DNA of 59,493 nucleotides from an uncultured Clostridia bacterium (GTDB lineage Bacteria > Bacillota > Clostridia > Lachnospirales > Lachnospiraceae), in contig CAMWKO010000017.1 in NCBI GenBank assembly GCA_947174885.1, positions 1-59,493 on the forward strand, written 5' to 3'. Below the pieces are notes generated by a model. The model saw only the letters and a program-made list of their open reading frames with translations, made no database searches and was not told where the DNA came from. Positions within the stretch are counted from its first letter, which is position 1. Each line of letters starts with the position of its first letter. Shown here in pieces: positions 33,419-43,089 of this stretch. Both the position numbers and the translations under genes were made by a program.

Positions 33419-34930
33419 ATGTTTTGTAAAATTAGGAGTGCATCCACATTAGGTGTAGAGATGCTGGAAGTAAATGTAGAGGTAGATATAAGTGATGGTC
33501 TGCCCAACTTTGATATGGTAGGTCTGCTCAATTCTGAGGTAAGGGAGTCAAGGGAAAGAGTACGGACTGCCATTAAAAACCAAGGTATATCATTGCCCCC
33601 AAAAAGGATTACAATTAATCTGTCGCCTGTAGATATCAGGAAGTCAGGGAATTATTTTGATTTGTCTATTGCCGTAGGTATTTTAAAATGTCTGGACATA
33701 ATATCAGGTACAAATCTGGAGAATACATTGATTGTAGGAGAACTTAGCCTAAACGGTGATGTAAAAAGGATTGAGGGCATTTTAGCTATTGTAGCCAGAG
33801 CAAAAGAGCTTGGCTTTAAAAAATGTATACTGCCAAAGGAGAATGAGGCAGAAGGGGCTATAGTAGAGGGGATAAATATCTATGGTGTAACCGATTTAAG
33901 AAATGTAATAGAACTTATTAATGAAGGTTTTAAGACTCCGTCATTACATACGGATATATCAGAAATATATGCTTCTGCAAAGGCAGTATCATCCATAAAT
34001 GATTTTTCAGAGGTATATGGAAATGAAGCTGTAAAAAGAGCGGTTATTATAGCAGCCTGTGGCAGACATCATTTACTTATGATAGGTCCGCCGGGAGCGG
34101 GAAAGTCAATGATTGCAGCACGTATTCCTTCTATACTGCCCAGACCTGATATAGAGGAATGTATAGAGATAACAAAAATACATTCCATAGCAGGGAAGCT
34201 AAAGGACTCCTCCTTTATGTTTGAAAGACCGTTTAGGTCACCACACCATACTATAACTGAGCAGGCATTAGTAGGAGGTGGGCAGATACCCAGACCCGGA
34301 GAGGTTACACTTGCCCATAATGGTGTACTTTTTTTAGATGAATTAGCTGAGTTTAAAAGCAATACTATTGATTCACTAAGAGAACCTATTGAGAATGGAG
34401 AGATTGTAATTAGCAGAACCGCTGGAAAGTATGTATTTCCTGCTAATATCATGCTTGTAGGAGCGACTAATCCCTGTAGGTGTGGGTATTATCCGGACAG
34501 AAGCAGATGCAGCTGCAGTGAACATCAGGTAAAAAGCTATATGGGCAGAATAAGCGGGCCGATTTTTGACAGAATTGATATATGCGTAAATATGAGAGCT
34601 ATTGCATTGGAGGAAATTAAAGCCGGATCAGGTGAAATGTCTTCTGAATTTATGAGAGACATTGTAGAAAGAGGAAGAAATATTCAACGGGATAGAAATC
34701 CAAACGGAAAATACAACTCTAAGCTTACTGCAAAAGAAATAAATAAAATATGTCAAATGGACGAGGGGGCAATTAGTCTGTTGAATAAAGCATATGCAAG
34801 GTTTGGACTGAGTATAAGGTCATATTATAAAATTATAAAAGTAGCCAGAACTATTGCTGATGTAGAGGGAGAGATGATTATTAATATTAAGCATATGTCA
34901 GAGGCTATAAACTACAGGACGGTGAGGTGA
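33419..34930 (+). CDS. YifB/ComM family Mg-chelatase-like AAA ATPase
   Basis: About 503 aa. An N-terminal Lon-substrate-like (ChlI) domain spans about 20-125 (DISDGLPNFDMVGLLNSEVRESRERVRTAIKN, in part). The AAA part has the Walker A GPPGAGKSMIAARIP near 222, Walker B GVLFLDELAEF near 300, the arginine-finger segment, and a CxCG..C.C zinc-like knuckle (NPCRCGYYPDRSRCSCSEHQVKSY, about 350). ComM of Vibrio is a branch-migration helicase used in natural transformation, and it sits next to dprA here, which fits. The start is uncertain: ATG 33419 gives the usual MFCKIRSAS N-terminus; ATG 33413 is only two codons upstream. Confidence 0.92.
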   Translation: MFCKIRSASTLGVEMLEVNVEVDISDGLPNFDMVGLLNSEVRESRERVRTAIKNQGISLPPKRITINLSPVDIRKSGNYFDLSIAVGILKCLDIISGTNLENTLIVGELSLNGDVKRIEGILAIVARAKELGFKKCILPKENEAEGAIVEGINIYGVTDLRNVIELINEGFKTPSLHTDISEIYASAKAVSSINDFSEVYGNEAVKRAVIIAACGRHHLLMIGPPGAGKSMIAARIPSILPRPDIEECIEITKIHSIAGKLKDSSFMFERPFRSPHHTITEQALVGGGQIPRPGEVTLAHNGVLFLDELAEFKSNTIDSLREPIENGEIVISRTAGKYVFPANIMLVGATNPCRCGYYPDRSRCSCSEHQVKSYMGRISGPIFDRIDICVNMRAIALEEIKAGSGEMSSEFMRDIVERGRNIQRDRNPNGKYNSKLTAKEINKICQMDEGAISLLNKAYARFGLSIRSYYKIIKVARTIADVEGEMIINIKHMSEAINYRTVR

Positions 34931-34933
34931 AAA

Positions 34934-36034
34934 ATGCAAGAGAGTGAATATTGGTTGTGGCTGTCGTATGTAGAGGATATGTGGCAGGCTAAAATGGAAC
35001 TTCTGTACAAGAATTTTTCTAGTGCAAAGGAGATATATAATGCAACTGAAAAGGATCTACTTAATATAGAGGGAATTAAAAAAAGAGATGTATATAATAT
35101 GAATAAAGGGAAGAAAGAAATAAATCTAAGTTCTATACTTCAAAATATGGCAAAAAAGAATATTAAGTTCACATATTTTTCAGATAAGGATTTTCCGCAA
35201 AAGCTGAAATTTATACAGTCACCTCCGATGATTCTGTTTTATAAAGGGAAACTTCCTGAAACGGACAGACACGCGGTTGGAATAGTGGGAGCAAGAGCCT
35301 GCACAGAATACGGAAGGGTATCTGCGTATAATCTGGCAAAAAGTCTTGCAATAAATGATGTGGATATAATTAGTGGAATGGCAAGAGGTATTGATGCTGT
35401 TTCGCATAAGGGATGTATAAATGGAAATGGCAGTACATATGCTATTTTAGGATGTGGTGTTGATGTATGTTATCCGGCAGAAAATATAGAATTATATGAG
35501 CAGATATGTGTAAATGGTGGAATTATTTCGGAATATATTCCAAATACTAAAGCATTAGCATGGCATTTTCCACAGAGAAACAGAATTATTTCAGCATTTT
35601 CCGACAGTGTGGTAATGATTGAAGCAAAAGAAAAAAGCGGTTCTTTTATAACTGTTGATTATGCATTGGAGCAGGGGAAGAGTGTATATGCTTTGCCCGG
35701 AAGAATTACAGATGTACTGAGTACAGGCTGTAATAAATTGATTTCTGAAGGTGCTTTACCTCTACTATCCGTAGAACAGATAATCAGCGGTTTTTTTGAC
35801 GATATGAGATATAAAAAGGAAAATAAAAAAGAAAATAAAAAAAATATTTGTCTTGCAAAAGAATATAAGATGTTGTATAGTTGTCTCGGTTTATCGCCAA
35901 TTACCGTAGATGAAATAATGTTAAAAACGGGACTTGGCATTGATAAAGTTTATGAAGGACTTATGTATTTACAAATTGAAGGAATTGCCAAAGAGGTAAC
36001 TAGAGGGCAGTATGTAGTAGACTGTGAAAATTAA
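34934..36034 (+). CDS. dprA: DNA processing protein DprA
   Basis: 366 aa. The Rossmann-like DNA/RecA-loading domain has VGIVGARACTEYGRVSAYNLAKSLA (about 113-138), SGMARGIDAVSHKGCIN (about 150), AILGCGVDVCYPAENIELY (about 174) and WHFPQRNRIISAFSD (about 210), followed by KSGSFITVDYALEQGKSVYALPG. A C-terminal winged helix (SPITVDEIMLKTGLGIDKVYEGLMYLQIEG, about 320-348) completes it. DprA binds incoming single-stranded DNA and loads RecA. It is 3 nt after yifB, and topA follows after 17 nt. Confidence 0.95.
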   Translation: MQESEYWLWLSYVEDMWQAKMELLYKNFSSAKEIYNATEKDLLNIEGIKKRDVYNMNKGKKEINLSSILQNMAKKNIKFTYFSDKDFPQKLKFIQSPPMILFYKGKLPETDRHAVGIVGARACTEYGRVSAYNLAKSLAINDVDIISGMARGIDAVSHKGCINGNGSTYAILGCGVDVCYPAENIELYEQICVNGGIISEYIPNTKALAWHFPQRNRIISAFSDSVVMIEAKEKSGSFITVDYALEQGKSVYALPGRITDVLSTGCNKLISEGALPLLSVEQIISGFFDDMRYKKENKKENKKNICLAKEYKMLYSCLGLSPITVDEIMLKTGLGIDKVYEGLMYLQIEGIAKEVTRGQYVVDCEN

Positions 36035-36051
36035 GAAAGAGAAGTGAGAGC

Positions 36052-38115
36052 ATGGCGAAATATTTTGTGATAGTTGAATCACCTGCAAAGGTTAAAACAA
36101 TTAAAAAGTTTCTAGGTTCAAATTATGAAGTATCAGCTTCAAACGGACATGTTAGAGATTTACCTAAAAGTACTTGGGGGATAGATTTTGAAAATGATTA
36201 TGAGCCTAAATATATAACAATAAGAGGAAAAGGTGAAAAACTGGCTGAATTGAGAAGGTTAGTTAAAAAGGCAGATGTAGTTTATCTTGCAACGGACCCT
36301 GACCGTGAGGGTGAAGCTATTTCCTGGCATTTGTCTAATGCATTAAAGCTTGAAAATAAAAAAATGAAAAGAATAACCTTTAATGAGATTACTAAAAATG
36401 CTGTTAAGGAAGCTTTAAAGCATCCAAGAGAAATTAATATGAATCTGGTTGATGCGCAGCAGGCACGTCGTGTATTGGACAGAATGGTGGGATATGGCAT
36501 CAGTCCTTTGCTTTGGGAAAAGGTAAAGAGAGGTCTTAGCGCCGGCAGAGTACAGTCAGTAGCACTTAGAATGATTTGCGACAGGGAAGAGGAAATAGAT
36601 GAGTTTATTCCTGAAGAATACTGGACATTAGATGCCATACTTTCGGTTAAGGGAGAGAAAAAGCCTTTAGTTGCAAAATTTTACGGAGACAGTACAGGAA
36701 AACTTAACATTACCAGCGAATATGAAATTAAGCAGATAATGGAAAGTGTTAAAAATGGAGAGTTTAAGGTAAAAGAAATCAAGAACGGTGAAAGAATAAA
36801 AAAAGCACCAATACCTTTTACTACCAGTACTTTACAGCAGGAGGCTTCTAAGGTACTTAATTATTCAACTCAGAAAACAATGCGACTTGCTCAGCAGTTA
36901 TATGAAGGTATAGATATAAAGGGATTTGGAACAATAGGTCTTATCACATATTTGCGTACAGATTCTACAAGAATATCTGATGAAGCAGATAAGATGGCGA
37001 GAGATTTTATTGGTGAAAACTATGGTGAAAATTATTTAATTAAGCAGGATACTGTAAAGAAATCCACGAATAAGATTCAGGATGCACATGAAGCTATAAG
37101 ACCGACAAATATAAATCTTACACCAACAATTGTAAAAGAACAGCTTTCAAGAGACTTATTCAGATTATATCAGTTGATTTGGAAAAGATTTACTGCATCG
37201 AGAATGGATAATGCAAAATATGAAACAACATCAGTGAAAATTGAATGTGATAAATATATATTCAGTGTTACTACCTCTAAAATTGCTTTTGATGGTTTTA
37301 TGTCAGTATATGTTGATTCTGAGGATGAAAAGCCGGAATCTAATTTACTGCTTAACAAAATTACAAAGGATACAAAGTTAAATTTTGAGGATTTTGATGC
37401 TAAACAGCATTTTACACAGCCACCTGCTCATTTTACGGAAGCAGCTCTGGTAAAGGCACTTGAAGAACAGGGGATTGGAAGACCGAGTACGTATGCTCCT
37501 ACCATCACTACAATTATTTCAAGAAGATATGTGGCTAAAGAAAATAAAAATTTGTATGTTACAGAATTGGGAGAAGCTGTAAATAATGTTATGAAGACAG
37601 CGTTTCCGGTAATAGTAGATTCAAGCTTTACTTCAAATATGGAATCACTGCTGGATATGGTAGAAGAAGGCAGTGTTGCATGGAAAACAGTGGTTAGAAA
37701 TTTCTATCCGGATTTGGATGTTGCAATTAAAAATGCAGAAAAAGCATTGGAAAAAATAGAAATTCAGGATGAAAAAACAGATGTTATCTGTGATGTTTGT
37801 GGAAATAATATGGTTATAAAATATGGTCCTCATGGAAAGTTTTTAGCATGTCCGGGATTTCCTGATTGTAGAAATACTAAACCATATTTTGAAAAGATTG
37901 GAGTTGCCTGCCCGAATTGTGGTGAGGATATTGTTATTAAGAAAACTAAAAAAGGACGGAGATATTACGGTTGTATTAATAATCCGGACTGTGAATTTAT
38001 GTCATGGGGTAAGCCTGTTGATAAAAAGTGTCCGGAGTGTGCAGGATATATGATAGAAAAAGGGAGCAAAATAGTCTGTGCAGATAATAAATGTGGATAT
38101 ATTGAAAATAAATAG
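36052..38115 (+). CDS. topA: DNA topoisomerase I (type IA) TopA
   Basis: 687 aa enzyme that relaxes negative supercoils. The Toprim start FVIVESPAKVKTIKKFLGSNYEVSASNGHVRDLP covers about 5-38 (in part), TDPDREGEAISWHL about 82, QARRVLDRMVGYGISPLLW about 138, and ITYLRTDSTRISDEA (about 300) carries the catalytic Tyr. GIGRPSTYAPTI (about 475) follows. The C-terminus has three four-cysteine zinc ribbons (CDVCGNNMV..CPGFPDC; CPNCGEDIV..CINNPDC; CPECAGYMI..CADNKC). Length and zinc count fit Firmicutes. It follows dprA by 17 nt and precedes codY, as in B. subtilis. Confidence 0.96.
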   Translation: MAKYFVIVESPAKVKTIKKFLGSNYEVSASNGHVRDLPKSTWGIDFENDYEPKYITIRGKGEKLAELRRLVKKADVVYLATDPDREGEAISWHLSNALKLENKKMKRITFNEITKNAVKEALKHPREINMNLVDAQQARRVLDRMVGYGISPLLWEKVKRGLSAGRVQSVALRMICDREEEIDEFIPEEYWTLDAILSVKGEKKPLVAKFYGDSTGKLNITSEYEIKQIMESVKNGEFKVKEIKNGERIKKAPIPFTTSTLQQEASKVLNYSTQKTMRLAQQLYEGIDIKGFGTIGLITYLRTDSTRISDEADKMARDFIGENYGENYLIKQDTVKKSTNKIQDAHEAIRPTNINLTPTIVKEQLSRDLFRLYQLIWKRFTASRMDNAKYETTSVKIECDKYIFSVTTSKIAFDGFMSVYVDSEDEKPESNLLLNKITKDTKLNFEDFDAKQHFTQPPAHFTEAALVKALEEQGIGRPSTYAPTITTIISRRYVAKENKNLYVTELGEAVNNVMKTAFPVIVDSSFTSNMESLLDMVEEGSVAWKTVVRNFYPDLDVAIKNAEKALEKIEIQDEKTDVICDVCGNNMVIKYGPHGKFLACPGFPDCRNTKPYFEKIGVACPNCGEDIVIKKTKKGRRYYGCINNPDCEFMSWGKPVDKKCPECAGYMIEKGSKIVCADNKCGYIENK

Positions 38116-38144
38116 TGGACTATATTGCTGCAATTTGGTATAAT
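38116..38144 (+). promoter_or_regulatory. codY promoter
   Basis: TGGACT (38116-38121) and TATAAT (38139-38144) are 17 nt apart with TGG extending the -10. It starts just after the topA stop codon and 21 nt before the codY start. Confidence 0.6.
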
Positions 38145-38164
38145 TAAAGTATAGGAGGAAATCA

Positions 38165-38932
38165 ATGAGCGTTCAACTATTAGATAAAACAAGAAAAATT
38201 AACAAATTGTTACACAATAACACTTCAGATAAAGTAGTATTTAATGATTTATGCGATGTATTATCGGAAATACTATCATCAAATGTTTTTGTTATAAGTA
38301 GAAAAGGCAAAGTGTTAGGTATGTGCAAAAATAAATCAGTAGAAACTATTGATTTATATATTGAAAATCAAATTGGCGGATATGTTGATAAGATATTAAA
38401 TGAAAGATTACTTAGTGTTTTGTCAACAAAGGAAAATGTAAATCTTATTACTTTGGGTTTTGAGGAGGATTTGGCAAGAAAATATAAATCTATTATTACA
38501 CCTGTAAATATTTCGGGAGACAGATTAGGTACCCTGTTTATATACAGAGAGGAAGAACAGTATGATATAGATGATATTATATTGTCAGAGTATGGTACTA
38601 CAATAGTAGGACTTGAAATGTTGCGTTCCGAAAATGAAGAAGCTGCAGAGAACCTTAGAAAAAATCAAACAGTAAAATCTATTTTTGATATTCTTTCTTT
38701 TTCAGAGCTTGAAGCTGTTAGGCATATAGTTAATGAACTGGATGGTAAAGAGGGAATACTTATAACCAGTAAGATTGCTGACAGGGTAGGGATTACAAGA
38801 TCGGTTATAGTAAATGCAATTAAGAAAGTAGAAAGTGCAGGGATAATTGAATCTAGATCTTCAGGTATGAGAGGAACATATATAAAAATAGTTAATGATT
38901 CTTTAATAGAAGAATTAAATAAATTAGATTAA
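38165..38932 (+). CDS. codY: GTP-sensing transcriptional pleiotropic repressor CodY
   Basis: 255 aa. The N-terminal GAF part (about 1-150) senses branched-chain amino acids and GTP, with LLDKTRKINKLL at the start and CDVLSEILSSNVFVISRKGKVLG. The C-terminal winged helix has LITSKIADRVGITRSVIVNAIKKVESAGIIESRSSGMRGTYI (about 197-238, in part), the strongest signature of CodY. It represses amino-acid, transport, motility and competence genes when nutrients are rich. It lies directly ahead of the flagellar operon, in the same order as in B. subtilis. The start follows AGGAGGAAA, and a terminator follows at 38998. Confidence 0.95.
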   Translation: MSVQLLDKTRKINKLLHNNTSDKVVFNDLCDVLSEILSSNVFVISRKGKVLGMCKNKSVETIDLYIENQIGGYVDKILNERLLSVLSTKENVNLITLGFEEDLARKYKSIITPVNISGDRLGTLFIYREEEQYDIDDIILSEYGTTIVGLEMLRSENEEAAENLRKNQTVKSIFDILSFSELEAVRHIVNELDGKEGILITSKIADRVGITRSVIVNAIKKVESAGIIESRSSGMRGTYIKIVNDSLIEELNKLD

Positions 38933-38997
38933 GATAAAAAATATATAATATATTACTATATTACTGCAAGAATATTGCTTTATGGTTAAAAGGATTT

Positions 38998-39046
38998 AAA
39001 CCATCTCACTCGTATGGATACGTACAGGTAAGGTGGTTTTTGTTTT
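38998..39046 (+). terminator. codY terminator
   Basis: The hairpin AAACCA...TGGTTT, with an inner CGTA/TACG stem, is followed by TTTTTGTTTT. It separates codY from the flagellar operon. Confidence 0.75.
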
Positions 39047-39107
39047 GGTAATTTATGTTAAAGCACAATATATATGTAACAAAACTATAAATTACCACAA
39101 AATACGC

Positions 39108-39136
39108 TTGAAATTTTACACTATAGACTTTATAAT
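39108..39136 (+). promoter_or_regulatory. Main promoter of the fla/che operon
   Basis: TTGAAA (39108-39113) and a perfect TATAAT (39131-39136) are 17 nt apart, so it is a strong sigma-A type promoter. The leader to flgB is about 90 nt. No sigma-D (FliA) or sigma-54 elements are seen here. Confidence 0.8.
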
Positions 39137-39231
39137 GTAATGTAGTATTTTGGTTGCTATATGCAAAAAAATATTCTATTATTTGGCTATAGAAACTGAT
39201 GCTTTCTATTTATGTGTGAAAGGAGAACAAA

Positions 39232-39627
39232 ATGATCAGCTCAAATGCATACAATTATATTGATGTTTTATCAAAGGCAGCAGATGCTTCTTGGACAAGA
39301 AATGAAATATTAACAAATAATCTTGCCAATAATAATACGCCGGGATATAAAAGAAAGGATGTAAGCTTTGAAAACTATCTTTTTGAAGAATTAGCCAGTG
39401 GCTCAAATACGTCACTTAGAAAAAGAGTTGCAGATATAGATTTGTCAAACCTTAATGCAACAATATATACGGATTATTCAAATCTGTCATACAGATTAGA
39501 TGGAAATAATGTAGATATAGATACAGAAAACGTTGAATATGCTTCCAATCAGATAAGATATAATACTTTAATTGACAGCATAAAGTATGAATTTAATATG
39601 ATTAAAGCTGCATTACAGAATAATTAG
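39232..39627 (+). CDS. flgB: Flagellar basal body rod protein FlgB
   Basis: 131 aa proximal rod protein. The N-terminus has the rod consensus RNEILTNNLANNNTPGYKRKDVSFENYLFEEL (about 22-53, in part; NxANxxTPGYK). The C-terminal helix has YASNQIRYNTLIDSIKYEFNMIKAAL. It is exported without a cleaved signal through the flagellar apparatus. It is the first gene of the operon, 14 nt before flgC, with AAGGAGAA before the ATG. Confidence 0.95.
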   Translation: MISSNAYNYIDVLSKAADASWTRNEILTNNLANNNTPGYKRKDVSFENYLFEELASGSNTSLRKRVADIDLSNLNATIYTDYSNLSYRLDGNNVDIDTENVEYASNQIRYNTLIDSIKYEFNMIKAALQNN

Positions 39628-39641
39628 CAGGAGGAAAGAAA

Positions 39642-40082
39642 ATGGGTTTATTTACATCGTTTGATATTAGTGGTTCAGGAATGTCTGCACAAAGACTTCG
39701 TTCAGATATTATTATGCAGAACATTGCAAATGTATCTTCTACAAATACAGCTAATGGTGGACCATATAGAAGAAAAACAGTAGTTTTTGCGGAGAAAAGC
39801 GGGTTGAGTTTTGGAGACGTACTTATGTCCGTAACAGGAATGAATGGTACTGGTGTTAAAATTACCAGTATTGTAGAAGACTATGAAACACCAATGAATA
39901 TGGTATATGATCCTGCTCATCCGGATGCGGATGAAAATGGTTATGTTACATATCCAAATGTAAATGTAGTAACAGAAATGACAAACCTGATTGATGCATC
40001 GCGTTCATATGAGGCAAATGTAACAGCTTTTAATGCTTCTAAGGCTATGGCAGCAAAAGGTTTAGAAATAGGTCAGAATTAA
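39642..40082 (+). CDS. flgC: Flagellar basal body rod protein FlgC
   Basis: 146 aa rod protein. FDISGSGMSAQRLRSDIIMQNIANVSSTNTANGGPYRRKTV (about 5-46, in part) and the C-terminal NVNVVTEMTNLIDASRSYEANVTAFNASKAMAAKGLEIG are the FlgC pattern, including the (N/S)V.E..N..... rod motif. Preceded by GGAGGAAAG. Confidence 0.96.
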   Translation: MGLFTSFDISGSGMSAQRLRSDIIMQNIANVSSTNTANGGPYRRKTVVFAEKSGLSFGDVLMSVTGMNGTGVKITSIVEDYETPMNMVYDPAHPDADENGYVTYPNVNVVTEMTNLIDASRSYEANVTAFNASKAMAAKGLEIGQN

Positions 40083-40102
40083 GTTATAGGTAGGAGAAAG
40101 AT

Positions 40103-40438
40103 ATGGCTGATATTGCAGGATTAACAGGAACAGCACTGGATTTATATAATACTGCTATTGGTAAAATGACAGGTAGTGGCAGTGCTACAGGAGTATCGGA
40201 TGGATATAACAGTTCTTTTGCAAAGATATTATCTTCTGCAATGGAAATGGTTAATGAAACTAACGAGTTGGCATCAGAGGCTGAACAGGCAGAAATGAAT
40301 TTTTCTTTAGGAAATGCAAACAGTTCCCATGAGGTTACTATTGCACAGCAAAAAGCGTATATGTCATTACAATATACAGTTGCTGTAAAGAATGCTCTGA
40401 TAAGTGCATATAAAGAAATAATGAATATACAAATTTAG
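40103..40438 (+). CDS. fliE: Flagellar hook-basal body complex protein FliE
   Basis: 111 aa MS ring-rod junction protein. The second half (MVNETNELASEAEQAEMNFSLGN, VTIAQQKAYMSLQYTVAVKNALISAYKEIMNIQI; in part) is the conserved FliE region ending in 'Y.EIM.M.I'. The N-terminal 40 residues are Gly/Ser-rich and variable. Sits 12 nt before fliF. Confidence 0.93.
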   Translation: MADIAGLTGTALDLYNTAIGKMTGSGSATGVSDGYNSSFAKILSSAMEMVNETNELASEAEQAEMNFSLGNANSSHEVTIAQQKAYMSLQYTVAVKNALISAYKEIMNIQI

Positions 40439-40450
40439 AGGTATTAAGCA

Positions 40451-42049
40451 ATGAACGAAAGGGTTAAGGAAATCAATCAAAAAATAGTTGATTTATGGAA
40501 TAAATATAGTAAAAAGCAAAGAGCCCTTATCATAAGTGTTACGTTAACATTAGTAGTTGCACTTGTAATTTTGGCATTAGTACTTACAAAGACTACATAC
40601 GAGGAGCTTATTACATGTAACGATACTGTTTCAGCAGCAAATGTTACAGATACCCTTACATCAAACTCAATATCATACCAGACCAGAAACAATGGTCTGA
40701 CAATACTTGTAGGTAGCAGTGATTTGGTATCTGCAAGTTATCTTATAGCGCAGGAAGGACTTACTGCTACAGGCTTCACAATGGAGTCGTATATAGAAAA
40801 TATGGGCTTTTCTACTACTTCTGAAGATAGGGAAAGGCTTTATCTTAAGTATTTAGAGGATAAAATAAAGGATACGGTAGAATCCTTTGATTATGTAAGA
40901 AATGCATATGTGCAGATGACATTACCATCAGATAAATTATCTGTTTTAAACACAAATGAGCAGACATCAGTAGCTGTTAAACTTACACTTAATGGATCTA
41001 TGCCACAGGGTGCGGCAGAATCTATGGCAAAGTTTCTGTCTACAGCAGTAGGCAATGACAGTACAAGTAATATTACAATTATTGATTCTAACGGCAATAC
41101 TTTATTTGAAGGTCAGGAACTTACAGGTAATTCAGGCTTGTCTACAACTATCAGAAATATGATTTATGATAGATTTTATGATGAAACGGTACAAAAAGTT
41201 TCAAAGGCATTGGCAACTACACAGATGTTTAATACTATTACCGTATCGCCAAACTTAGATGTAAGCTTTGAAAAGACAGATCAGGTTGATACACGTTATT
41301 ATAATGATGATGATGTACTTTTTAGTGATTATAATTACGAACAGAGTGGAGGTACAGTTTCAGGCGGTATTCCGGGTACTGATTCAAACGATGATGACAC
41401 TACATATTATCTTCAGAATACTGATGGCACGACAGCGAGTCTTACCATAAACAAGCATGAATATGCAGTAAGTTCAACTGTTACACATATAGAAGGTGAC
41501 CAGGGTACCTTGAACAGACAGAATTCCTCTATATCAGTAGTAGTTAATAAAAATATAATATACAACTATGATGTTTTGGAAGAAGCAGGCGAACTTGATG
41601 AGATTACATGGAATGAATTTAAGGCAGCCAATTCGCAGATAGTTGCACTTGATATTCCTGACGGACTTATTGAAATGATATCAGATACAACAGGAATACC
41701 TGTTGAGAACATTACAATGCTGAGCTATCAGGTGCCATTATTTGAAGAATCTGAAGGAAATGGTAATATTGTAAACAATGTATTACCAATAGTTTTGGCG
41801 CTTATTATTTTACTGTTCTTAGGTTTTGTAGTATGGAGAAGTCTAAGACCTGTTGAAGTGAATGAACTTGAACCAGAGCTTTCTGTTGAAGAACTTTTAA
41901 CAGCTACTAAAGAAAATCAGGTTCCTGTTGAAGATATAGATCTTGAAGATAAGTCAGATACCAGAAAGGCAATAGAGAAGTTTGTGGATGAAAATCCGGA
42001 GGCTGTAGCATTGTTACTCAGAAATTGGCTTAATGACGATTGGGAATAA
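40451..42049 (+). CDS. fliF: Flagellar MS-ring protein FliF
   Basis: 532 aa. One membrane segment near 26-46 (RALIISVTLTLVVALVILAL) and one near 445-465 (VLPIVLALIILLFLGFVVW) bracket the periplasmic ring-building motifs: YLIAQEGLTATGFTMESYIENMGFSTT, VQMTLPSDK and SSTVTHIEGDQGTLNRQNSSISVVVN. The C-terminal cytoplasmic tail (ARKAIEKFVDENPEAVALLLRNWLNDDW, in part) is the FliG-binding peptide. It builds the membrane ring that houses the export apparatus. It ends 14 nt before fliG. Confidence 0.96.
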   Translation: MNERVKEINQKIVDLWNKYSKKQRALIISVTLTLVVALVILALVLTKTTYEELITCNDTVSAANVTDTLTSNSISYQTRNNGLTILVGSSDLVSASYLIAQEGLTATGFTMESYIENMGFSTTSEDRERLYLKYLEDKIKDTVESFDYVRNAYVQMTLPSDKLSVLNTNEQTSVAVKLTLNGSMPQGAAESMAKFLSTAVGNDSTSNITIIDSNGNTLFEGQELTGNSGLSTTIRNMIYDRFYDETVQKVSKALATTQMFNTITVSPNLDVSFEKTDQVDTRYYNDDDVLFSDYNYEQSGGTVSGGIPGTDSNDDDTTYYLQNTDGTTASLTINKHEYAVSSTVTHIEGDQGTLNRQNSSISVVVNKNIIYNYDVLEEAGELDEITWNEFKAANSQIVALDIPDGLIEMISDTTGIPVENITMLSYQVPLFEESEGNGNIVNNVLPIVLALIILLFLGFVVWRSLRPVEVNELEPELSVEELLTATKENQVPVEDIDLEDKSDTRKAIEKFVDENPEAVALLLRNWLNDDWE

Positions 42050-42063
42050 ATGGAGGCAAGTAT

Positions 42064-43089
42064 ATGGCACATGAAAAAAAATCAACGGGTAGTGAATTAT
42101 CAGGTGTTAGCAAGGCAGCGATATTACTTATTTCTTTAGGACCTGAAAAGTCAGCTACAGTATTTAAACATCTGAAAGAAGAAGAAATAGAACAATTAAC
42201 ACTTGAAATAGCAAATACCAGAAGTGTTTCTCCACAGACAAAAGAAGAAATTTTGGATGAATTCTATCAGGTTTGTCTTGCGCAGAAATATATTGCTGAA
42301 GGTGGTATCGGCTATGCTAAGGAATTGTTGGAAAAGGCTTTAGGAATGGACAGAGCACAGGATGTTATATCAAAGCTTACTGCCTCACTGCAGGTTAGAC
42401 CTTTTGAATTTATTAGAAAGGCAGACCCTTCACAGCTATTGAATTTTATTCAGGATGAACATCCACAGACTATAGCTCTTATATTATCGTATCTGCCATC
42501 TTCTCAGGCATCACTTATTGTGTCAGCGTTGCCACTTGAAAAGCAGGCAGATGTAGCAAAGCGTATTGCTAAAATGGACAGAACCTCACCGGATGTAATC
42601 AAAGAAGTGGAAAGAGTTTTAGAGAGAAAGCTTTCTTCACTTGTAAATCAGGATTACACTATTGTTGGTGGTGTAGATGCAATCGTAGATATTTTAAATT
42701 CTGTTGACAGAGGTACAGAAAAACATATTATGGAAAATCTTGAAATTGAAGAGCCAGAGCTTGCTGATGAAATCAGAAGAAAAATGTTCGTATTTGAAGA
42801 TATTCTTGCACTGGATGATAAGACTATCCAGAGAGTACTTCGTGAAGTTGACAACAATGACCTTGGTATTGCGCTTAAGGGCTCTACAGAAGATGTTCAG
42901 AATGTTATTTTCAACAACTTGTCAAAGCGTCTTGCTGCTATGATAAGAGAAGATATGGAATTTATGGGACCTGTTCGTATGAAGGAAGTTGAGGAAGCTC
43001 AGCAGAAGATTGTTAATATTATAAGAAAGCTTGAAGATACAGGAGAAATTATTATTGCCCGCGGTGGAGGTGACGAGATAGTTGTCTAA
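42064..43089 (+). CDS. fliG: Flagellar motor switch protein FliG
   Basis: 341 aa. It begins MAHEKKSTGSELSGVSKAAILLISLGPEKSATVFKHL (in part), followed by the ARMN/middle segment with ILSYLPSSQASLIVSALPLEKQADVAKRIAKM. The torque helix segment LDDKTIQRVLREVDNNDLGIALKG (about 245-268, charged residues that face MotA) and NLSKRLAAMIREDMEFMGPVRMKEVEEAQQKIVNIIRKLEDTG follow. ATG 42064 is chosen because GGAGG lies 8 nt upstream; the in-frame ATG at 42040 overlaps fliF. The 3' end overlaps fliH by 8 nt. Confidence 0.96.
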   Translation: MAHEKKSTGSELSGVSKAAILLISLGPEKSATVFKHLKEEEIEQLTLEIANTRSVSPQTKEEILDEFYQVCLAQKYIAEGGIGYAKELLEKALGMDRAQDVISKLTASLQVRPFEFIRKADPSQLLNFIQDEHPQTIALILSYLPSSQASLIVSALPLEKQADVAKRIAKMDRTSPDVIKEVERVLERKLSSLVNQDYTIVGGVDAIVDILNSVDRGTEKHIMENLEIEEPELADEIRRKMFVFEDILALDDKTIQRVLREVDNNDLGIALKGSTEDVQNVIFNNLSKRLAAMIREDMEFMGPVRMKEVEEAQQKIVNIIRKLEDTGEIIIARGGGDEIVV

